A DNA stretch of 64,000 nucleotides from Zeus faber (taxonomy: Eukaryota; Chordata; Actinopteri; Zeiformes; Zeidae). Positions within the stretch are counted from its first letter, which is position 1. Every line of letters begins with the position of its first letter. The translations under genes and the position numbers were made by a program. The stretch lies in the NCBI GenBank assembly GCA_960531495.1, contig OY482854.1, positions 34,412,450 to 34,476,449 of the forward strand. The letters run 5' to 3'. The notes beneath the pieces are model-generated. The model made no database searches. It was given only the letters and a program-made list of their open reading frames with translations, and was not told the DNA's origin. Below, piece after piece: positions 33,840 through 45,684 of this stretch.

Positions 33840-35368
33840 TTGGTTGAGTACTGTATTGATGATCCCGTCTACCCAGTTTGGGTAGCCTGGTATGTATTGG
33901 TGAGTACTTTTCCTATGTTCCCCCCTGGCCAGCAAGGGCAGTTTGGTATAGGGGACCAAAGGTAATGCACGGGCCGTCGCACGTTATCAAGATTCTCCAA
34001 TCCCGTATTATGTTAGGTAGAGAGTTAGGTTCCTGTTCAAGTTGTTGCGGATGGTTAAGAACGTTTTGTTTGTTTTTTGTTCTGGGTGTAAACGTGGTTA
34101 AATACACCTTGTTTGTTTTTGTTTCCAGTTGTTTATGGATGGTTAAGAACACCCTATTTGTTTTATTTGGGTGTTCATTTGTTATGGGTTTAAGCGTGGT
34201 TAAATAAACCTTGTTTGTTTTTGTTTCAAGTTGTTACGAATGGTTAAGATCACCTTGTTTGTTTTTTTGGTTACGGGTTTAAGCGTGGTTAGGTACACCT
34301 TATTTGTTTCTGTTTCAAGTTTTTACGGATTGGTTCAGAACACCTTGTTTGTTCCTTATTACGGGTTTAAGCGTGGTTAAGTACACCTTGTTAGTTTCTT
34401 GTTTAAAGTTGTTACGGATGGTTAAGATCACCTTGTTTGTTTTTTTGGTTACGGGTTTAAGCGTGGTTAGGTACACCTTATTTGTTTCTGTTACAAGTTT
34501 TTACGGATTGGTTCAGAACACCTTGTTTGTTCCTTATTACGGGTTTAAGCGTGGTTAAGTACACCTTGTTAGTTTCTTGTTTAAAGTTGTTACGGATGGT
34601 AAGAAAACCTTGTTTGTTTTTTATTACGAGTTTAAGCGTGGTTAGGTACACCTTATTGTTTTTTGATTTGGGTTTGTTGAGTACTGTATAGATGATTCCG
34701 TTTACCCAGTTGGGTATCCTGGCATGTATTGGTGAGTACTATTCCTATGTTCCCCCCTGGCCAGCATGGGCAGTTTGGTATAGGGGACCAAAGGTAATGC
34801 ACGGGCCGTCGCACGTTATCAAGATTCTCCAATCCCGTATTATGTTAGGTAGAGAGTTAGGTTCCTGTTTAAGTTGTTGCGGATGGTTAAGAACGTTTTG
34901 TTTGTTTTTTGTTCTGGGTTTAAACGTGGTTAAATACACCTTGTTTGTTTTTGTTTCCAGTTGTTTATGGATGGTTAAGAACACCCTATTTGTTTTATTT
35001 GGGTGTTCATTTGTTATGGGTTTAAGCGTGGTTAAATAAACCTTTTTTGTTTTTGTTTCAAGTTGTTACGAATGGTTAAGATCACCTTGTTTGTTTTTTT
35101 GGTTACGGGTTTAAGCGTGGTTAGGTACACCTTATTTGTTTCTGTTTCAAGTTTTTACGGATTGGTTCAGAACACCTTGTTTGTTCCTTATTACGGGTTT
35201 AAGCGTGGTTAAGTACACCTTGTTAGTTTCTTGTTTAAAGTTGTTACGGATGGTTAAGAAAACCTTGTTTGTTTTTTATTACGAGTTTAAGCGTGGTTAG
35301 GTACACCTTATTGTTTTTTGTTTCAAGTTGTTACGGATGGTTAAGCGCACCCTGTTTCTTCTTTCTCT
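33840..35368 (+). repeat. P/P' and minisatellite block, C1
   Basis: P at 33840, P' at 34673, with minisatellite after each. Confidence 0.86.
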
Positions 35369-36159
35369 GAATTTCCATATGATTACTTTTAGGAATTTAG
35401 GACACATTCATCAGTAGTGTACCTCAGGATCATTGAGTGTTTCAGCCTTTTAAACAAACTATACACCCTCTCCTTGAGGCAGGCCACCTGGGTTTGATCA
35501 AGACCCTGGTGTGTGTCCCCCGGTCAATTGGTTTTATTTAAAAAAAATTTGTTCGTTGGATTTTGTTGCATTTGGGTACGACCTTTATACGTTGGTAGGA
35601 TATTCTTTTCCTTAGACTTTGAGTTTTTTTTGGTTAGGTTCTGTCTTTGTCATTGGGTAGTTCTTACTATGGTCATTCGGATTTTGTTGAGTTTGGGTAC
35701 GGTCTTTCTTTGTCGGTAAGATATTTCTGTCCTAGGATTCTGTTGAGTTTGGGTAAGTTTGTATCACTATTTTTTCTTAAGGTGCCTCCGGTATTATTGG
35801 TTGGACTTTGTTGAGCTTGGATACGTTGCCTTTTAATTTATCCCAGGTACATTTCTGCTGTTGTTAGACGAGGTAGTCGAGTTTGGCTAAATTGAAATAC
35901 CGTTGTTCTAACGTTATTCAAGTTGGTCGGGTTTTGGTTATTTTCTTGGGTAAGCTATCGTCTGTTTGATGATAGTTTGGTTACTTCGGTTATAATGGAT
36001 AATAAGATCTGATTACGGGTATGTCTTGGGAGTAAGGATAAATTAGACCTAGTAGAGTAAGTGGTTACTGTTATCTCCTAGGTATTATTATACAGGTTGG
36101 GTTAAAGGATGGAGATAGGTAGTTAGTTCTAAAAGGTCTAGGTCCCGGTGCATCCACGG

Positions 36160-36289
36160 CCTGGTCCCTAAGTTTGGACCAGGGGATGAGGAAATAAGGG
36201 TGTGAAAATTTAAATTGCTGTAAAAACAGCATTCTACTTTTAAAGGAACAATTCCTGTGTCCCGTACACCGCACAACTCCAGGAATTGT
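36160..36289. other. stem-loop cluster, C1
   Basis: Same three perfect inverted repeats as in A1. Confidence 0.58.
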
Positions 36290-36796
36290 CCAATATATCT
36301 ATGTTTTTTTTAGTTTTACACCTAGAAACCTTGGATAACACTTACCCCAGCCAGGTCTTCATTATTTTATCACTTAAATTTCGTATAGGGTCTACTCGGG
36401 TTATGTCTTTCACCCTCCTGGTTCCTGGGATTTTATGTTTTTAATAATGTAGTTGGGGTCCTGAATATTATATTTAGAATTTCATTAAACGATTGGTGGC
36501 ATATAAATATTTTTTCGTGCAATAAAATGCGTGAAGAAATTAAAATTAAAAGTACCCATGGTTCATAGCGGTTTTTTTCGGTAGGAACGGCCGCTACTTC
36601 CTGAAGGGGAGTCTCTAGCATGATGTTCATCCTCTGATTGGTCCTCTATAATTATCCCATAATTCCTCTATTTTATTAGTTGACTATGTTTTTGTATGTT
36701 AAATAATTTTCAATAGCCTACTGAAATTATTTTAACCAGAAAAAACATCGCGGAAGTGTTTCATTAACGTGGGGATGTTGTAGGTTTTTTTTTAAA

Positions 36797-37092
36797 AAAC
36801 GGTACCATGAGCGATAGCGGTAGCGCTTGTAATGACATGACAGCGGGAAAACAAAATAATCTCCGGGTGGACAACTTCTGTCCAAAACAATCCGGTCGAC
36901 AGCGAGCAACTCGCCGCCGAGAAAACCGGCCCTCAAAGAGAAGTAAAGGCAGTCCATCGGCATCGCGAGCGAAACTCGCGCCGCGATTAAAGTGGCACTC
37001 CATCACTCTCGGTGGATCCGGCTGACTACACACACTACGCGTGGGGCTATACACCTGGGCACGGAGAACGCTCCGTGTTGGAATGTCCGTAG
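36797..37092. promoter_or_regulatory. CpG-rich GC block, C1
   Basis: Same sequence as the A version. The T-run and A-run just before it are shorter than in A. Confidence 0.43.
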
Positions 37093-37424
37093 TCATTATA
37101 TAAATATATAAATAAATAGAAAAAACTAATAAATAAATACATAAATAATTTAGAAAAAATCTATAAATATATAAAAAAATATATATAAAAAATATAATAA
37201 AAACATAATAAAAAAATATATATGAAAAAAATATAATAAAAACATAATAAAAAAATATATATATATGAAAAAAATATATATATATAAAAACAAACCTTCC
37301 CACATAACTATTCATTTTAACTACATCTGTAGTAATTAGAGATTTTAGGGTTGGGGAAAGGGGTGGGGTTTTTTTTGTTACGTTTTTTTTATATATAAAA
37401 AAGATTGGGTAACAGTGATGGTTT

Positions 37425-38155
37425 TAGAGCTAAGGTTAGGTTTAGGGTTAGGTCTAAGGTTAGGCTCAGGGCTAGGTTTAGGGTTAGGTTTAGGGTTAGG
37501 TTTAGGGTTAGGTTTAGGGTTAGATTGAGGGTTAGATTGAGGGTTAGATTGAGGGTTAAGTTTAGGGTTGGATTGAGGGTTAAGTTTAGGGTTAGGTTTA
37601 GGGTTAGGTTAAGCGCTAGGGTTAGGTTTAGGGTCGGGTTTAGGGCTAGGTCTTAGGGTTAACGTTAGGGTTAGGTTTAGAACCAGGGCTAGGGTTAGTT
37701 TTAGGGTTAGGTTTAGGGCTAGGTTAGGGTTAGGGTTAGGGGTTAGGGGTTAGGGTTAGGGTTAGGGTGGGGAATATGGTTAGGGTAGGGGTTGGGGTTA
37801 GGTTTAGATTCAGAGTTAGGTTGGGGTTAGTTAAGCTTAAGGTTGGGGTTGGGGTTAGGGTTAGGGTTAGGGTTGGGAATGTGTTGAGGGTAGGGGTTAA
37901 GTTTAGGGTTTAGGTCCGGATTCAGGATTGGGTAAGGGTTAATAGGGTTAGGGTTAGGGTTAGGGTTAGGAATGTGTTAAGGGTAGGGGTTAGGGTTAGG
38001 GTTAGGTTTGGATTCAAGGACTCGTGTTAAGGGTTAGGGTTAGGGTTTAGGGTTTGGGTTAGGGTTTGGGTTAGGGTTAGGGTTAGGGTTGGGAATATGT
38101 TAAGGGTTAGGGTTAGGGGTTAGGGTTAGGGTTAGGGTTGGGAATGTGTTGAGGG
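37425..38155 (+). repeat. degenerate telomere-like array, C1
   Basis: Differs from A in having three tandem GATTGAGGGTTA 12-mers where A alternates 24-mers. Confidence 0.88.
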
Positions 38156-38164
38156 TTTACCAAG

Positions 38165-39450
38165 TATATTGGGATAGACTCCGGGTTACGGTTAGTTTGT
38201 TTGTTATGAAGATTAATTAATTATAAGGTTTATTTTTAGAAGGAGCAAGAGGGAGGTAGGAGGGAGGTAGAGGGAAGGAGAGCCGTCTGTTCGGACTGCA
38301 TTCTCCTCCTGCCTGTTCGGGCTGTTCTCTACCGTCCCAACTCTCTCATTTTCATGAGAGAAAGGGAAGAGAGTGAAAAAAAGGTTTGTGAGTTAAATTG
38401 TTTGGGTTATTTTGTTCGGGCATAAATTCTAATTGGTCCTAGGTGGTAGTGGGTTATATTAATCCGGTAATGTTATATCAAGTATATTGGGATAGATACC
38501 GGGTTACGGTTAGTTGGTTTGTTATGAAGATTAATTCATTATAAGGTTTATTTTTAGAAGGAGCAAGAGGGAGGTAGGAGGGAGGTAGAGGGAAGGAGAG
38601 CCGTCTGTTCGGACTGCATTCTCCTCCTGCCTGTTCGGGCTGTTCTCTACCGTCCCAACTCTCTCATTTTCATGAGAGAAAGGGAAGAGAGTGAAAAAAA
38701 GGTTTGTGAGTTAAATTGTTTGGGTTATTTTGTTCGGGCATAAATTCTAATTGGTCCTAGGTGGTAGTGGGTTATATTAATCCGGTAATGTTTTATTAAG
38801 TATATTGGGATAGACTCCGGGTTACGGTTAGTTTGTTTGTTATGAAGATTAATTCATTATAAGGTTTATTTTTAGAAGGAGCAAGAGGGAGGTAGGAGGG
38901 AGGTAGAGGGAAGGAGAGCCGTCTGTTCGGACTGCATTCTCCTCCTGCCTGTTCGGGCTGTTCTCTACCGTCCCAACTCTCTCATTTTCATGAGAGAAAG
39001 GGAAGAGAGTGAAAAAAAGGTTTGTGAGTTAAATTGTTTGGGTTATTTTGTTCGGGCGTAAATTCTAATTGGTCCTAGGTGGTAGTGGGTTATATTAATC
39101 CGGTAATGTTATATCAAGTATATTGGGATAGACTCCGGGTTACGGTTAGTTTGTTTGTTATGAAGATTAATTCATTATAAGGTTTATTTTTAGAAGGAGC
39201 AAGAGGAAAGTAGGAGGGAGGTAGAGGGAAGGAGAGCCGTCTGTTCGGACTGCATTCTCCTCCTGCCTGTTCGGGCTGTTCTCTACCGTCCCAACTCTCT
39301 CATTTTCATGAGAGAAAGGGAAGAGAGTGAAAAAAAGGTTTGTGAGTTAAATTGTTTGGGTTATTTTGTTCGGGCGTAAATTCTAATTGGTCCTAGGTGG
39401 TAGTGGGTTATATTAATCCGGTAGTGTTATATCAAGTATATTGGGATACG
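38165..39450 (+). repeat. four R318 repeats, C1
   Basis: Copies start at 38165, 38483, 38801 and 39119, then a partial at 39437. Copy 2 has GATACC and TTGGTTTG, and copy 4 has GAGGAAAG. P follows at 39451, truncated P' at 39873 and tail Z at 40005. Confidence 0.95.
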
Positions 39451-42393
39451 TTGGTTGAGTACTGTATTGATGATCCCGTCTACCCAGTTTGGGTAGCCTG
39501 GTATGTATTGGTGAGTACTTTTCCTATGTTCCCCCCTGGCCAGCAAGGGCAGTTTGGTATAGGGGACCCAAGGTAATGCACGGGCCGTCGCACGTTATCA
39601 AGATTCTCCAATCCCGTATTATGTTAGGTAGAGAGTAAGGTTCCTGTTCAAGTTGTTGCGGATGGTTAAGAACGTTTTGTTTGTTTTTTGTTCTGGGTTT
39701 AACCGTGGCAAAATACACCTTGTTGGTTTTTGTTTCAAGTTGTTATGGATGGTTAAGAACACCCTATTTGTTTTTTTTGGGTGTTCATTTGTTATGGGTT
39801 TAAGCGTGGTTAAATAAACCTTATTTGTTTTTGTTCCAAGTTGTTACGAATGGTTAAGATCACCTTGTTTGATTTGTTGAGTACTGTATTGATGATTCCG
39901 TTTACCCAGTTGGGTATCCTGGCATGTATTGGTGAGTACTATTCCTATGTTCCCCCCTGGCCAGCATGGGCAGTTTGGTATAGGGGACCAAAGGTAATGC
40001 ACGGTCTTGGTAAGATAATACATATAATGGGTTATAAGGAGAATCTGCTTTCCGAGGCACAGGCTAGGTTAGGTTGGTTGAGTACTGTATTGATGATCCC
40101 GTCTACCCAGTTTGGGTAGCCTGGTATGTATTGGTGAGTACTTTTCCTATGTTCCCCCCTGGCCAGCAAGGGCAGTTTGGTATAGGGGACCAAAGGTAAT
40201 GCACGGGCCGTCGCACGTTATCAAGATTCTCCAATCCCGTATTATGTTAGGTAGAGAGTTAGGTTCCTGTTCAAGTTGTTGCGGATGGTTAAGAACGTTT
40301 TGTTTGTTTTTTGTTCTGGGTGTAAACGTGGTTAAATACACCTTGTTTGTTTTTGTTTCCAGTTGTTTATGGATGGTTAAGAACACCCTATTTGTTTTAT
40401 TTGGGTGTTCATTTGTTATGGGTTTAAGCGTGGTTAAATAAACCTTGTTTGTTTTTGTTTCAAGTTGTTACGAATGGTTAAGATCACCTTGTTTGTTTTT
40501 TTGGTTACGGGTTTAAGCGTGGTTAGGTACACCTTATTTGTTTCTGTTTCAAGTTTTTACGGATTGGTTCAGAACACCTTGTTTGTTCCTTATTACGGGT
40601 TTAAGCGTGGTTAAGTACACCTTGTTAGTTTCTTGTTTAAAGTTGTTACGGATGGTTAAGATCACCTTGTTTGTTTTTTTGGTTACGGGTTTAAGCGTGG
40701 TTAGGTACACCTTATTTGTTTCTGTTACAAGTTTTTACGGATTGGTTCAGAACACCTTGTTTGTTCCTTATTACGGGTTTAAGCGTGGTTAAGTACACCT
40801 TGTTAGTTTCTTGTTTAAAGTTGTTACGGATGGTAAGAAAACCTTGTTTGTTTTTTATTACGAGTTTAAGCGTGGTTAGGTACACCTTATTGTTTTTTGA
40901 TTTGGGTTTGTTGAGTACTGTATAGATGATTCCGTTTACCCAGTTGGGTATCCTGGCATGTATTGGTGAGTACTATTCCTATGTTCCCCCCTGGCCAGCA
41001 TGGGCAGTTTGGTATAGGGGACCAAAGGTAATGCACGGGCCGTCGCACGTTATCAAGATTCTCCAATCCCGTATTATGTTAGGTAGAGAGTTAGGTTCCT
41101 GTTTAAGTTGTTGCGGATGGTTAAGAACGTTTTGTTTGTTTTTTGTTCTGGGTTTAAACGTGGTTAAATACACCTTGTTTGTTTTTGTTTCCAGTTGTTT
41201 ATGGATGGTTAAGAACACCCTATTTGTTTTATTTGGGTGTTCATTTGTTATGGGTTTAAGCGTGGTTAAATAAACCTTTTTTGTTTTTGTTTCAAGTTGT
41301 TACGAATGGTTAAGATCACCTTGTTTGTTTTTTTGGTTACGGGTTTAAGCGTGGTTAGGTACACCTTATTTGTTTCTGTTTCAAGTTTTTACGGATTGGT
41401 TCAGAACACCTTGTTTGTTCCTTATTACGGGTTTAAGCGTGGTTAAGTACACCTTGTTAGTTTCTTGTTTAAAGTTGTTACGGATGGTTAAGAAAACCTT
41501 GTTTGTTTTTTATTACGAGTTTAAGCGTGGTTAGGTACACCTTATTGTTTTTTGTTTCAAGTTGTTACGGATGGTTAAGCGCACCCTGTTTCTTCTTTCT
41601 CTGAATTTCCATATGATTACTTTTAGGAATTTAGGACACATTCATCAGTAGTGTACCTCAGGATCATTGAGTGTTTCAGCCTTTTAAACAAACTATACAC
41701 CCTCTCCTTGAGGCAGGCCACCTGGGTTTGATCAAGACCCTGGTGTGTGTCCCCCGGTCAATTGGTTTTATTTAAAAAAAATTTGTTCGTTGGATTTCGT
41801 TGCATTTGGGTACGACCTTTATACGTTGGTAGGATATTCTTTTCCTTAGACTTTGAGTTTTTTTTGGTTAGGTTCTGTCTTTGTCATTGGGTAGTTCTTA
41901 CTATGGTCATTCGGATTTTGTTGAGTTTGGGTACGGTCTTTCTTTGTCGGTAAGATATTTCTGTCCTAGGATTCTGTTGAGTTTGGGTAAGTTTGTATCA
42001 CTATTTTTTCTTAAGGTGCCTCCGGTATTATTGGTTGGACTTTGTTGAGCTTGGATACGTTGCCTTTTAATTTATCCCAGGTACATTTCTGCTGTTGTTA
42101 GACGAGGTAGTCGAGTTTGGCTAAATTGAAATACCGTTGTTCTAACGTTATTCAAGTTGGTCGGGTTTTGGTTATTTTCTTGGGTAAGCTATCGTCTGTT
42201 TGATGATAGTTTGGTTACTTCGGTTATAATGGATAATAAGATCTGATTACGGGTATGTCTTGGGAGTAAGGATAAATTAGACCTAGTAGAGTAAGTGGTT
42301 ACTGTTATCTCCTAGGTATTATTATACAGGTTGGGTTAAAGGATGGAGATAGGTAGTTAGTTCTAAAAGGTCTAGGTCCCGGTGCATCCACGG

Positions 42394-42523
42394 CCTGGTC
42401 CCTAAGTTTGGACCAGGGGATGAGGAAATAAGGGTGTGAAAATTTAAATTGCTGTAAAAACAGCATTCTACTTTTAAAGGAACAATTCCTGTGTCCCGTA
42501 CACCGCACAACTCCAGGAATTGT
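42394..42523. other. stem-loop cluster, C2
   Basis: Same three perfect inverted repeats. Confidence 0.58.
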
Positions 42524-43030
42524 CCAATATATCTATGTTTTTTTTAGTTTTACACCTAGAAACCTTGGATAACACTTACCCCAGCCAGGTCTTCATTATT
42601 TTATCACTTAAATTTCGTATAGGGTCTACTCGGGTTATGTCTTTCACCCTCCTGGTTCCTGGGATTTTATGTTTTTAATAATGTAGTTGGGGTCCTGAAT
42701 ATTATATTTAGAATTTCATTAAACGATTGGTGGCATATAAATATTTTTTCGTGCAATAAAATGCGTGAAGAAATTAAAATTAAAAGTACCCATGGTTCAT
42801 AGCGGTTTTTTTCGGTAGGAACGGCCGCTACTTCCTGAAGGGGAGTCTCTAGCATGATGTTCATCCTCTGATTGGTCCTCTATAATTATCCCATAATTCC
42901 TCTATTTTATTAGTTGACTATGTTTTTGTATGTTAAATAATTTTCAATAGCCTACTGAAATTATTTTAACCAGAAAAAACATCGCGGAAGTGTTTCATTA
43001 ACGTGGGGATGTTGTAGGTTTTTTTTTAAA

Positions 43031-43326
43031 AAACGGTACCATGAGCGATAGCGGTAGCGCTTGTAATGACATGACAGCGGGAAAACAAAATAATCTCCGG
43101 GTGGACAACTTCTGTCCAAAACAATCCGGTCGACAGCGAGCAACTCGCCGCCGAGAAAACCGGCCCTCAAAGAGAAGTAAAGGCAGTCCATCGGCATCGC
43201 GAGCGAAACTCGCGCCGCGATTAAAGTGGCACTCCATCACTCTCGGTGGATCCGGCTGACTACACACACTACGCGTGGGGCTATACACCTGGGCACGGAG
43301 AACGCTCCGTGTTGGAATGTCCGTAG
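43031..43326. promoter_or_regulatory. CpG-rich GC block, C2
   Basis: Same as C1. Confidence 0.43.
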
Positions 43327-43658
43327 TCATTATATAAATATATAAATAAATAGAAAAAACTAATAAATAAATACATAAATAATTTAGAAAAAATCTATAA
43401 ATATATAAAAAAATATATATAAAAAATATAATAAAAACATAATAAAAAAATATATATGAAAAAAATATAATAAAAACATAATAAAAAAATATATATATAT
43501 GAAAAAAATATATATATATAAAAACAAACCTTCCCACATAACTATTCATTTTAACTACATCTGTAGTAATTAGAGATTTTAGGGTTGGGGAAAGGGGTGG
43601 GGTTTTTTTTGTTACGTTTTTTTTATATATAAAAAAGATTGGGTAACAGTGATGGTTT

Positions 43659-44389
43659 TAGAGCTAAGGTTAGGTTTAGGGTTAGGTCTAAGGTTAGGCT
43701 CAGGGCTAGGTTTAGGGTTAGGTTTAGGGTTAGGTTTAGGGTTAGGTTTAGGGTTAGATTGAGGGTTAGATTGAGGGTTAGATTGAGGGTTAAGTTTAGG
43801 GTTGGATTGAGGGTTAAGTTTAGGGTTAGGTTTAGGGTTAGGTTAAGCGCTAGGGTTAGGTTTAGGGTCGGGTTTAGGGCTAGGTCTTAGGGTTAACGTT
43901 AGGGTTAGGTTTAGAACCAGGGCTAGGGTTAGTTTTAGGGTTAGGTTTAGGGCTAGGTTAGGGTTAGGGTTAGGGGTTAGGGGTTAGGGTTAGGGTTAGG
44001 GTGGGGAATATGGTTAGGGTAGGGGTTGGGGTTAGGTTTAGATTCAGAGTTAGGTTGGGGTTAGTTAAGCTTAAGGTTGGGGTTGGGGTTAGGGTTAGGG
44101 TTAGGGTTGGGAATGTGTTGAGGGTAGGGGTTAAGTTTAGGGTTTAGGTCCGGATTCAGGATTGGGTAAGGGTTAATAGGGTTAGGGTTAGGGTTAGGGT
44201 TAGGAATGTGTTAAGGGTAGGGGTTAGGGTTAGGGTTAGGTTTGGATTCAAGGACTCGTGTTAAGGGTTAGGGTTAGGGTTTAGGGTTTGGGTTAGGGTT
44301 TGGGTTAGGGTTAGGGTTAGGGTTGGGAATATGTTAAGGGTTAGGGTTAGGGGTTAGGGTTAGGGTTAGGGTTGGGAATGTGTTGAGGG
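43659..44389 (+). repeat. degenerate telomere-like array, C2
   Basis: Same as C1. Confidence 0.88.
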
Positions 44390-44398
44390 TTTACCAAG

Positions 44399-45684
44399 TA
44401 TATTGGGATAGACTCCGGGTTACGGTTAGTTTGTTTGTTATGAAGATTAATTAATTATAAGGTTTATTTTTAGAAGGAGCAAGAGGGAGGTAGGAGGGAG
44501 GTAGAGGGAAGGAGAGCCGTCTGTTCGGACTGCATTCTCCTCCTGCCTGTTCGGGCTGTTCTCTACCGTCCCAACTCTCTCATTTTCATGAGAGAAAGGG
44601 AAGAGAGTGAAAAAAAGGTTTGTGAGTTAAATTGTTTGGGTTATTTTGTTCGGGCATAAATTCTAATTGGTCCTAGGTGGTAGTGGGTTATATTAATCCG
44701 GTAATGTTATATCAAGTATATTGGGATAGATACCGGGTTACGGTTAGTTGGTTTGTTATGAAGATTAATTCATTATAAGGTTTATTTTTAGAAGGAGCAA
44801 GAGGGAGGTAGGAGGGAGGTAGAGGGAAGGAGAGCCGTCTGTTCGGACTGCATTCTCCTCCTGCCTGTTCGGGCTGTTCTCTACCGTCCCAACTCTCTCA
44901 TTTTCATGAGAGAAAGGGAAGAGAGTGAAAAAAAGGTTTGTGAGTTAAATTGTTTGGGTTATTTTGTTCGGGCATAAATTCTAATTGGTCCTAGGTGGTA
45001 GTGGGTTATATTAATCCGGTAATGTTTTATTAAGTATATTGGGATAGACTCCGGGTTACGGTTAGTTTGTTTGTTATGAAGATTAATTCATTATAAGGTT
45101 TATTTTTAGAAGGAGCAAGAGGGAGGTAGGAGGGAGGTAGAGGGAAGGAGAGCCGTCTGTTCGGACTGCATTCTCCTCCTGCCTGTTCGGGCTGTTCTCT
45201 ACCGTCCCAACTCTCTCATTTTCATGAGAGAAAGGGAAGAGAGTGAAAAAAAGGTTTGTGAGTTAAATTGTTTGGGTTATTTTGTTCGGGCGTAAATTCT
45301 AATTGGTCCTAGGTGGTAGTGGGTTATATTAATCCGGTAATGTTATATCAAGTATATTGGGATAGACTCCGGGTTACGGTTAGTTTGTTTGTTATGAAGA
45401 TTAATTCATTATAAGGTTTATTTTTAGAAGGAGCAAGAGGAAAGTAGGAGGGAGGTAGAGGGAAGGAGAGCCGTCTGTTCGGACTGCATTCTCCTCCTGC
45501 CTGTTCGGGCTGTTCTCTACCGTCCCAACTCTCTCATTTTCATGAGAGAAAGGGAAGAGAGTGAAAAAAAGGTTTGTGAGTTAAATTGTTTGGGTTATTT
45601 TGTTCGGGCGTAAATTCTAATTGGTCCTAGGTGGTAGTGGGTTATATTAATCCGGTAGTGTTATATCAAGTATATTGGGATACG
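44399..45684 (+). repeat. four R318 repeats, C2
   Basis: Same copy number and diagnostic bases as C1. Confidence 0.95.

Larger units (their letters stand above)
33840..40073 (+). repeat. C1: 6234-bp C unit
   Basis: Same plan as the A units but with four R318 repeats, an enlarged AT-rich tract, and a different pattern of 12-bp variants in the telomere-like array. It differs from C2-C5 by a T at about 35564 (ATTTTGTTGC against ATTTCGTTGC). No gene is called. Confidence 0.94.

Noticed and set aside
36764-37315. 183-codon minus-strand frame repeated in C units
   Set aside because: Its first ~75 residues translate the AT-rich microsatellite and the rest overlaps the CpG-rich block. The frame is interrupted in A and C0 copies by AT-tract and homopolymer length changes.
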